From the NCBI GenBank assembly GCA_015064945.1, contig SVRF01000001.1:23115-87114 (forward strand): DNA of 64,000 bases, written 5' to 3'. Shown here piece after piece: positions 1 through 8,000 of the stretch; within the stretch, counting starts at the first letter, position 1; each line of letters starts with the position of its first letter. The position numbers and the translations under genes were made by a program. The notes below the pieces were generated by a model. The model saw nothing but the letters and a program-made list of their open reading frames with translations, searched no databases and was not told where the DNA came from. Origin of the DNA: Oscillospiraceae bacterium (GTDB lineage Bacteria > Bacillota > Clostridia > Oscillospirales > CAG-382).

Positions 1-1510
1 GCTGTTAAAAGAAGCGGCAAAGCTTAATAAAATGCCTTTCGGGTCTCAAGAAGCGGCAGTTATCCGAAATTACATAGAGATTTGTTTGGAATTGCCTTGG
101 GAAAAGTATACCAACGACAGACTTGATGTAGAAAAGGCAAGCAAGATACTGGAAAAAGACCATGACGGTCTTAAAAAGGTTAAAGAACGTATTCTTGAGT
201 ATATTGCGGTTAAAAAGCTTTCGCCTGAAATTTCAGGTCAAATACTATGTCTTGTAGGACCTCCCGGCGTTGGCAAAACCTCCATAGCACGCTCCATAGC
301 CCGTGCCCTTAATAAGAAATATGTTCGTGTTGCTTTGGGCGGCGTAAGAGACGAGGCTGATATACGCGGACACCGCAAGACCTATGTGGGCTCAATGCCG
401 GGCAGAATCGTTAACGGCTTGAAGCTTGCAGGCAGTTCTAATCCGGTTATGCTTTTGGACGAGATAGATAAGCTTACAAGGGACGCGCACGGCGACCCTG
501 CATCTGCTTTGCTTGAGGTTTTGGACTCTGAGCAAAACAAAACTTTCCGTGACCACTTTTTGGAATTACCCCTCGATTTGTCACGTTGTATGTTTATAAC
601 TACGGCAAATACATTGGAAACTATTCCAAGCGCATTGCTTGACAGGCTTGAGGTTATACAAATGGATAGCTATTCGGAAAAAGAAAAGCTTTCCATTGCC
701 CTTAACCATCTCATACCCAAACAGCTTAAGCAACACGGCTTGACAAAACGCAATCTCGGTTTTACCGAAGACGGCATAAAAATGCTTATTAATTCTTACA
801 CCAAAGAAGCAGGCGTAAGAAATCTTGAGCGTGAGATAGCCAATATTTGCCGCAAGGTGGCAAAGCTTGTTGTAAGCGGCGAAGTAAAGAGTTTTACTGC
901 AGATGCCAAAGGAGTAAAACAGCTCCTCGGGGCAGAGCATTTTACACCCGACAAGATATATTCTACTAACGAAATAGGCGTTGTTAACGGTTTGGCTTGG
1001 ACCGCTGTCGGCGGTGAAATGCTTAGGATTGAGGCTTTGTCTATGGCAGGTAACGGTAAGCTGGAGCTTACGGGAAACTTAGGCGACGTTATGAAAGAGT
1101 CTGCCAAGGCAGCAATAAGCTATATTCGTTCGCACAGCGATGTGTTCGGTGTTAACCCCAAGTTTACCGAAGAGAAAGATATACACATTCACGTGCCGGA
1201 GGGTGCAGTACCCAAGGACGGTCCCAGCGCAGGTATAAGTATTGCCTGTTCTGTGCTTTCCGCACTTACCGGTAGGGCAGTAAAGCAAAGCGTTGCTATG
1301 ACGGGTGAGCTTACCCTTACGGGCAGGGTGCTTAAGATAGGCGGACTTAAGGAGAAGGCTATGGCGGCATATAAGGCAGGTGTCAGCACCGTCATCATCC
1401 CTGAGGAGAACTTGGCGGATGTTGAAGAGTTTGATGAGGAAATTAAAAACGCCTTAAGCTTTTTGCCTGTCAACAGCTTTTTACAGGTGGCTAAGTCCGC
1501 CCTTGAATAA
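1..1510 (+). CDS. lon: ATP-dependent protease Lon, C-terminal part (5' end outside window)
   Basis: Cytosolic AAA+ serine protease that unfolds and degrades damaged or regulatory proteins. The reading frame is open from base 2, so about 500 of the usual roughly 780-800 residues are present and the N-terminal substrate-binding domain is missing because of the window edge. Visible parts are the Walker A motif GPPGVGKTS (near 257-283), Walker B LLDEIDK, and the C-terminal protease domain with the Ser-Lys dyad: Ser in PKDGPSAG (codon 1226-1228) and Lys in GGLKEKA (codon 1349-1351). The first in-frame ATG (32) lies inside the conserved region and is not the start. It is followed after 12 bases by engB, the common Firmicutes order lon-engB. 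Confidence 0.97.
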   Translation, partial: LLKEAAKLNKMPFGSQEAAVIRNYIEICLELPWEKYTNDRLDVEKASKILEKDHDGLKKVKERILEYIAVKKLSPEISGQILCLVGPPGVGKTSIARSIARALNKKYVRVALGGVRDEADIRGHRKTYVGSMPGRIVNGLKLAGSSNPVMLLDEIDKLTRDAHGDPASALLEVLDSEQNKTFRDHFLELPLDLSRCMFITTANTLETIPSALLDRLEVIQMDSYSEKEKLSIALNHLIPKQLKQHGLTKRNLGFTEDGIKMLINSYTKEAGVRNLEREIANICRKVAKLVVSGEVKSFTADAKGVKQLLGAEHFTPDKIYSTNEIGVVNGLAWTAVGGEMLRIEALSMAGNGKLELTGNLGDVMKESAKAAISYIRSHSDVFGVNPKFTEEKDIHIHVPEGAVPKDGPSAGISIACSVLSALTGRAVKQSVAMTGELTLTGRVLKIGGLKEKAMAAYKAGVSTVIIPEENLADVEEFDEEIKNALSFLPVNSFLQVAKSALE

Positions 1511-1522
1511 AGAGGTGCTTTT

Positions 1523-2128
1523 ATGGAAATGAAATTCGGCGACCTGAATTTACACAATACAGAGCTTGTTTTAACTGCGGGTCTTGATAAACAGCTTATA
1601 AAAGCGGGTCTTCCTCAGGTTGCGTTTTCAGGTAGGTCAAATGTGGGCAAAAGCTCGCTTATCAATTCGTTGCTCGGCAGAAAAAAGCTGGCACGTGTCA
1701 GTTCCGAGCCCGGTAAAACAATAACCGTTAATTATTACTGCATAGATAAAAAATTAAGCTTGGTGGACTTGCCGGGCTACGGTTTCGCAAGAAGGAGCAA
1801 AACCGATATCGCAAAGTGGTCTAAGCTTACTGCGGGATATTTCGAAGAGAACAGCTCCCTTAAGTTGGTTCTTCAGCTTATTGACAGCCGTGCAGGTATA
1901 ACCGCCGACGACAGGCAAATGCTTGACTGGCTTTATCACTACGATATCCCCTATATGCTTGTAATTACAAAATGCGACAAGCTTAATAAAACGGAGCTTA
2001 CCAAGCAGGTCGATAAAATAATAAACGACCCCGCTGTTAAGCCTCAAACACAATGCGTGCTTTACTCATCTCTTAAAGGTTTGGGTAGGGAAGCGCTGAT
2101 GAACAGTATTATAGAAAAGGTGATGTAA
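1523..2128 (+). CDS. engB: Ribosome-biogenesis GTP-binding protein EngB (YihA/YsxC)
   Basis: Small TRAFAC GTPase needed for late assembly of the 50S ribosomal subunit. The 201 residues are full length for the family. The G motifs are readable: G1 GRSNVGKSS, a G2 threonine in GKTITVN, G3 DLPGYG and G4 TKCDK. A good ribosome binding site (gaggtg) lies 6 bases before the ATG. It sits directly behind lon and one base before lysA, so the three are probably co-transcribed. Confidence 0.97.
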   Translation: MEMKFGDLNLHNTELVLTAGLDKQLIKAGLPQVAFSGRSNVGKSSLINSLLGRKKLARVSSEPGKTITVNYYCIDKKLSLVDLPGYGFARRSKTDIAKWSKLTAGYFEENSSLKLVLQLIDSRAGITADDRQMLDWLYHYDIPYMLVITKCDKLNKTELTKQVDKIINDPAVKPQTQCVLYSSLKGLGREALMNSIIEKVM

Positions 2129-2129
2129 T

Positions 2130-3425
2130 ATGTTACATAGAAACTTAGGCATTTCAGCCGACAACCATCTTACTATACGTGGCTTCGATACGGTAGAGCT
2201 CGCTAAGAAATACGGGACGCCCCTTTATGTTCTTGATACAGATATGGTTTATGAAAACTGTGTTATGTATAAAACTCTTATTGAAAAGTATTTCGGCGCA
2301 GGCAGTATGCCTCTTATAGCGTCTAAGGCTTTATCCTGTAAGGAAGTGTACAGGATAGCGGCGGCGGCAGGCATCGGTACCGATATGGTGTCCGGCGGCG
2401 AGATCTACACTGCATATACAGCAGGTTTTCCTATGGAGAGGGCGTATTTCCACGGAAATAATAAGACCGATGCTGATATAAGATTTGCTCTTGACTGCGG
2501 TGTCGGTTGCTTTGTTGTGGATAACAATGAGGAGATAGCGGCGCTGGAGACAGAGGCGACAAAGAGAAACATAGCAGTCAAGGTTATGCTAAGGGTTAGC
2601 CCCGGTATCGACCCTCATACACATAAGGCTGTTGTTACCGGCTCTGTTGACTCTAAGTTCGGCGTTGCAATAGAAACTGGTCAAGCCCTTGAAACCGTTA
2701 AAAATATACTTGCCTGCGAGCATTTGAAGCTTGAAGGCTTGCATTGCCACATCGGCTCTCAGATTTTTGAATACGAGCCTTTTGCATCCGCCGCAGATAT
2801 AATGATAGCTTTTATCGCACAAATAAAAAAAGAAACAGGCTATGCTGTTTCTGCGCTTAATCTGGGCGGTGGCTTCGGTGTAAGATACGTGGAAGAAGAC
2901 CCTGTTTATGACTATGAAAAGGCACTTGCCGATATAGCGGCTTCTATGGAGAGAGCGTATGCAAAGCACGGCGTTGAAAGATTGCGTGTTTATTTCGAAC
3001 CCGGTAGGTCTATGGTTGCGGCAGCAGGGCTTACTCTCTACACAGTCGGCTCTCACAAGACCATTACAGGCTATAAATCTTACGTTTCCATAGACGGAGG
3101 AATGCCCGACAACCCTCGTTACGCATTGTATCAATCAAAATACACCTGCCTTATTGCAAATAAAGCAGGTGATGAAAAGACGGATACGGTTACCGTTGCA
3201 GGCAGATGCTGCGAAAGCGGCGACCTTATTCAAGAGGAAGCACCTCTTCAGCCTTGCGGCAGGGGAGATATACTTGCGGTTCTTGTGACCGGCGCATATA
3301 ACTACTCAATGGCATCCAATTACAACCGTCTCCCAAGACCTGCTATGGTTGGTGTGGGCAAAGACGGCGATCGCATTATAATCAAGCGTGAATCTTTCGA
3401 GGACTTGGTTAAAAACGATATTTAA
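2130..3425 (+). CDS. lysA: Diaminopimelate decarboxylase
   Basis: PLP enzyme that converts meso-diaminopimelate to L-lysine, the last step of lysine synthesis. The 431 residues are normal for the family. Alanine-racemase-type barrel features are visible: a PLP lysine in IASKALS, HCHIGSQ, a phosphate-binding GGGFGVRY, EPGRSMV, and the C-terminal CCESGD motif that contributes to the neighbouring active site in the dimer. It starts one base after the engB stop. Its last 17 bases overlap the convergent rluD-like gene, leaving no room for a classical terminator between them. Confidence 0.97.
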   Translation: MLHRNLGISADNHLTIRGFDTVELAKKYGTPLYVLDTDMVYENCVMYKTLIEKYFGAGSMPLIASKALSCKEVYRIAAAAGIGTDMVSGGEIYTAYTAGFPMERAYFHGNNKTDADIRFALDCGVGCFVVDNNEEIAALETEATKRNIAVKVMLRVSPGIDPHTHKAVVTGSVDSKFGVAIETGQALETVKNILACEHLKLEGLHCHIGSQIFEYEPFASAADIMIAFIAQIKKETGYAVSALNLGGGFGVRYVEEDPVYDYEKALADIAASMERAYAKHGVERLRVYFEPGRSMVAAAGLTLYTVGSHKTITGYKSYVSIDGGMPDNPRYALYQSKYTCLIANKAGDEKTDTVTVAGRCCESGDLIQEEAPLQPCGRGDILAVLVTGAYNYSMASNYNRLPRPAMVGVGKDGDRIIIKRESFEDLVKNDI

Positions 3426-4362
3426 AAAGCTTTAAAAATGAAGGGGTAGAGGCATAAAACACCTTCCCGTCCAAGTATGAAAGGCTGTCTTCGACAGTTG
3501 CTTCAAACTTAAGCTTATAAGAACATAAAGACTGATGGCTGTAACCTTGCTGTCGGTCTTTTTTGTTTACTGCATATTTGCCGTCCCCAAGCAAGGGGTG
3601 GCCTATTGCGGCAAACTGTGCTCTGATTTGGTGTGTACGTCCCGTTACAAGTTCGGCTTCCACCAAAGATATATCTTTGGCAGTCTCAAGCACTCTGTAT
3701 TTTGTTACGGCGTTTTTTTCATCAGCGTGTTTTTTGTCCTTGCTTAAATATACACGGTTAGCGCCGCTGTCCTTGCGTATGTAATCGTTTAATGTGCCGT
3801 TTTTGGCGCTTGGTATACCGTGTACAGCCGCAAGATAGCGTTTGTTTACAGAGCGCTCCTTGATTCTTCGGTTCATATCCCTAAGGGCGTTTGCGGTTTT
3901 TGCCGCAATTACAATACCGCAGGTATTCCTGTCAATACGGTTGCACAGGGCGGGCGCAAAGGCTTCTTCTCCCGTATATTCGCCTTTTTTCGCTAAATAT
4001 GCTTTTATGTGGTTTATTAGGGTGTTATAACCTTCCTTGTCGTCGGAATGGCACAAGAGTCCCACGGGCTTATCGACCAAGATAATCTCATTATCTTCAT
4101 ATATAATATTAAGCTTTGGTGTGATGTGGGTAAAAGCCTTTTCTTCCGTATCTTCGGCAAAGAATTCATCGGATATATAAAGGTTTAAAACATCACCCGT
4201 TTCAACAAAATCCCCCGGGGCGGCTTTTTTGCCGTTAAGCTTTATTCGCTTTGTGCGCAAGAATTTGTATACCAAGGCTTGCGGCATAGTCTTAAAACGC
4301 TTGCTTAAAAATTTATCAATGCGTTGACCGCCTTCGTTTTGTCCTATTGTCATTTCTCTCAT
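3409..4362 (-). CDS. RluA/RluD-family rRNA pseudouridine synthase
   Basis: Predicted to isomerise uridines to pseudouridine in structured RNA, probably 23S rRNA. The 317 residues hold an N-terminal S4-type RNA-binding domain (about residues 10-65, RIDKFLSKRF onward), then the synthase domain with the catalytic Asp in NRIDRNTCG and the downstream TGRTHQIRAQ motif. The start is chosen because ggtgat lies about 9 bases upstream. NRIDRNT instead of HRLDKxT is a known variant of this family in Firmicutes. Which of RluC, RluD or their paralogues it is cannot be decided from sequence alone. Its 3' end overlaps the end of lysA by 17 bases. Confidence 0.93.
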   Translation of the reverse strand: MREMTIGQNEGGQRIDKFLSKRFKTMPQALVYKFLRTKRIKLNGKKAAPGDFVETGDVLNLYISDEFFAEDTEEKAFTHITPKLNIIYEDNEIILVDKPVGLLCHSDDKEGYNTLINHIKAYLAKKGEYTGEEAFAPALCNRIDRNTCGIVIAAKTANALRDMNRRIKERSVNKRYLAAVHGIPSAKNGTLNDYIRKDSGANRVYLSKDKKHADEKNAVTKYRVLETAKDISLVEAELVTGRTHQIRAQFAAIGHPLLGDGKYAVNKKDRQQGYSHQSLCSYKLKFEATVEDSLSYLDGKVFYASTPSFLKLFKYRF

Positions 4363-4420
4363 AATTAATCACCGCTATCATTATAACACTGTACGGCAAT
4401 AAAATCAATTGCTTTTAATA

Positions 4421-4452
4421 CAAAAAGAAAGGTCGCTGTATTTCAAGCGACC
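4421..4452 (-). terminator. Rho-independent terminator of the mazF-like gene
   Basis: A 7-bp inverted repeat, ggtcgct (4431-4437) and agcgacc (4446-4452), lies just after the mazF-like stop. On the minus strand it is followed by a T-rich run (tttcttttt, 4421-4430). Confidence 0.75.
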
Positions 4453-4464
4453 CAAAAATTAAAG

Positions 4465-4854
4465 CTAAGCGGTAAAAAAAGTCTGCGCTTCGTCTGTAGA
4501 TAGCCCAAAGCTTACGCTTATTGCTTCGTTGACTTTTGTCATAACATTTTCATCCAAATGCCCCATTTTTTCTTTAAGCCTGCGTTTATCTATAGTTCGT
4601 ATTTGCTCCAGCAAAATTACAGAATCCTTCGCAAGCCCTGCCGTTGCCATAACATCTATGTGTGTAGGTAGACGGGTTTTGCCCGTTTGGCTTGTTATTG
4701 CCGCCGCAATAACGGTGGGGCTGTATTTGTTTCCTATATCGTTTTGAACAATAAGCACCGGCCTAATACCGCCTTGTTCAGAACCTACAACGGGACTAAG
4801 ATCGGCGTAATAAATGTCGCCTCTTCTAATCCCTTGACAGTTTGTTACATTCAT
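4465..4854 (-). CDS. mazF: MazF/EndoA-type mRNA interferase (PemK family)
   Basis: Sequence-specific endoribonuclease toxin of the MazF/PemK fold. The 129 residues begin with the family signature [20 protein letters not shown] followed by RPVLIVQND, and later contain [15 protein letters not shown], where Arg and Thr form the active site in studied homologues. The length and motifs resemble Bacillus NdoA/EndoA, usually preceded by a small ribbon-helix-helix antitoxin gene and located next to alr. Here no antitoxin ORF lies upstream: bases 4855-5073 hold only promoter sequence for the divergent giant gene and a TATAAT-like box (complement of 4916-4921). alr is 46 kb away. See findings. Confidence 0.93.
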   Translation of the reverse strand: MNVTNCQGIRRGDIYYADLSPVVGSEQGGIRPVLIVQNDIGNKYSPTVIAAAITSQTGKTRLPTHIDVMATAGLAKDSVILLEQIRTIDKRRLKEKMGHLDENVMTKVNEAISVSFGLSTDEAQTFFTA

Positions 4855-4991
4855 AACTTAACACGTCCCATCAACAGTTTATTCCAACACTTATATTTTT
4901 GCCAAAAGAGCAAGGATTATACTGTAGCACATTATTTTATTTCGATGCTTTAATATTCTCTGGAATTAATATAATATGCAAAAAAATATTG

Positions 4992-5032
4992 TTGACATAT
5001 CACAAAAAGAATGATATAATACACTGTATAAT
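4992..5032 (+). promoter_or_regulatory. Sigma-A promoter of the giant surface protein gene
   Basis: Perfect -35 TTGACA (4992-4997) and -10 TATAAT (5015-5020) with a 17-bp spacer. A second TATAAT begins 12 bases later (5027-5032). The gene's ribosome binding site (aggaagagagg, 5054-5064) and ATG (5074) follow. Confidence 0.88.
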
Positions 5033-5073
5033 ACCATAGGTAGCTTTATCTTTAGGAAGAGAGGTACTAAATT

Positions 5074-8000
5074 ATGAAGAAAGCACCGGCGAAGAGACTA
5101 CTTGCTTTATTCATAGCCTGTCTTATGGTTGTCAGCACTTGCCTGACTATTACCATAAACGCCGACTATGAAATTGTTGAGTGGGACTATCTTGACGAGG
5201 GCACAGGTATGCCTGATCCCAATGACCCCACTGAGGGTTTACCTTTTCCTGACTTGGAAGGTGTTGACCCCATTATCTCCGAGTATTATTTTACTTATAA
5301 GCCCACGGTTTATGCTTACGGTACAGACGGCAAGGTTGATATGACTACCCCCGTTACCTCCGTTAAAGCAGGCGATGTGTTTTGGCTTAAGATAGCTTGT
5401 ACCGATATTGAAAAGGACAAGCTGCTTGAAAAGTATGAAGGTTTTTATGACTTTGAGGGCTTCTATACTTATGACGTTGAAGCAATTGACCGTTATTACG
5501 GCGGTAAGAATGTAAGTCTTACTCCCGGTAAGACCGGTATCCTTGACACCACTTGGTTTAAAAAGTTTATCAATATCGATAAGCTTGAAGGTATGGCAGA
5601 CTTTGAAATAGAGATGAACTGGGCAAATGTTTTCACCCCCAGTATTCCTCCTACGCCTGATTTCCCCACGGCTATCAACGGTATGGGTCAGCATTTCTCT
5701 TTCTTGGTTATGGGTGTTGAATACGGCGACTTCGGTATTATAGAAGACGAGCAATTCTATTTCTGCGTTCCTTTGGTAATAAAGGCTGACGCTGAGGACG
5801 GTGAAGAATATACCTTTACCGTTCCTTATCCCGGTTTGGAACAGTTTGCTGATGCTTACTATTGGAATGATGAAGACGGTTATCTTTATCACGACTCCGT
5901 ATACGGTCGCGGCGGCGCATATACAATAGTTGTTGATAACCATGACAGCGTAGCGGCAAACCTTGCAACCAACGCACTTTATGCCATTGATTACGGCTAC
6001 GGCGACAGTTACGGCGAGTATGTTAAGGGCTTCCTTAACGACCGCAGATATCCTCTTACCGAAAAGTCCGATTACGATATTTTTAATCTTGCAAACAGCG
6101 GCGTTCTTTCCGTTGATATGAAGCTTGAAGCATTGTCTTCCGTTGACAGTGTTGTTGTTACCTTCAACGATACCGCCGATGCCGATTTACCTTCTTCTGT
6201 AGAAGTTTATGGTATTGATGCAGAAGGCAACGAAGTATTCCTTGGCGAGGCTGCTGAAGGCTCTGCGTATTACACAGGTGTTACCGACAGTACCAATTAT
6301 GCTTCTACCGTTACCGTAAATGCAGCTAATGCATATCAGTATGAGATAAGCGGCTTTGATTCCGGCAGATTTACAAACATCGTTGTTAGAGCCTATGGTG
6401 AAGGCAAAATTGCTATGGGTGAAGTTGAAATCAACGGCGAAGCTGCAAAGGTTTCCGTTACTATCAAAGACGGCGTTATAGACGGCGCTTCTTCCGATAA
6501 CCTTTATTATCCCGGTGATGTGCTTACCATTACGGCAGATGAACTCGCACATAAGAGCTTTACCGAATGGACAACCGAAAACGGTACCGGCTCTTTTGAA
6601 GATAACAACGGCGTTTGGACCTTTACCGTAGGTAACTCCGACGAAGTGATAGTTGCAAACTATGAAGATGTTTATTACAACTTAACCGTACATAACGGTA
6701 TTTTTGATGACGGTAATACAGAAGGTGAGTTCCTGTATGACAGCGTTGTAACTATTATTGCTGACGACGCTGAAGAAAACAAAGTGTTTGACCGTTGGAT
6801 AGTTGTAGGTGACGCCATTGTTGAAGATGCAGAGAATCCCGAAACTACAATAACCGTACACGGCAACGCAACAGTTACCGCCACCTACAGAGATACTTGT
6901 ATGTTGGCAGTAACCAACGGTAGCGGCACGGGTTCTTATAACCCCGGTGCAACCGCAAACATTTCTGCGGATGCTGCAGACGAAGGCTATGTATTCTACA
7001 AGTGGGAAGTTGTCAGCGGTGATGTTGTTATAGCAGATGAATATTCTGCAACGACAACTGCTGTTGTAAATACCAATGCAGAAGTAAAAGCTACTTATGT
7101 ATGGGCATATAAGGATGTTCCCGAAAACCTTGTAACCGAAAACACTCCCGTTACCATGGAACAGGGCAGTGTTGTTGGCGGAAATGTTGATTATACTAAG
7201 GATCAGCTCTATCCTCTCCTTTCCGACGGTAATTGGCTTATCGCTACCGACAGTAAAGGTGTAGTTCTTTCCTACGACCTGGGTCAGGCGTACGATGTAT
7301 CCAAAGTTGTTCTTAATTTCTCTAAGCTTCAGGACTATGTTTTGACCGATGAAGTTATTATCTACGGTGCAAACGATGCAAGTCTTGCCGATAAAACACA
7401 GCTTGTAAAGTTTGCCGTTGCTTCTACGGATACTGACCTGAGCTTCGAAGACGGTATTAATTTAGTAGCAAATTCTTCTCTCCTTAACATTGATGTAAAC
7501 GATACAACCGGCTACAGATACATAGTTATAGAACTTTCTACCGACTATTATCTGAATTACCCCGGTCTTGGCATATTCCAGAACAGCCAGATTGCTATCG
7601 GCGAAGTTGAAATCTACGGTGAATATGCAAGATACGATATAACCGTTGACGGTGCCGATATCAGCTACGAAGGCAGTGATGATGTAACCGACGGTTATTT
7701 GGCAGGCAGCGAAATCATTCTTACTCCCGTTGTTCCCGAAGGTTGTGAGCTTGAAGGTTGGGAAACAACTGCAGGTGAAGTTGTTTACGAAGACGGCGAA
7801 TACAAGTATGTTGTTGAAGGCGATGCTGAAATTACAGCAGTTTACACCGAAGTAAACCAGCCTGTTCCCGACAACTTGGCTCCCAACTCTTCCGTACAGC
7901 TCGTTGCAGGCACTCTTAACTCTGATGCTGCTACCGGTGACTATGTAAACGACCAATTGTATCCTATGACAAGCGGTGCATATTGGGCTGATTATTACGG

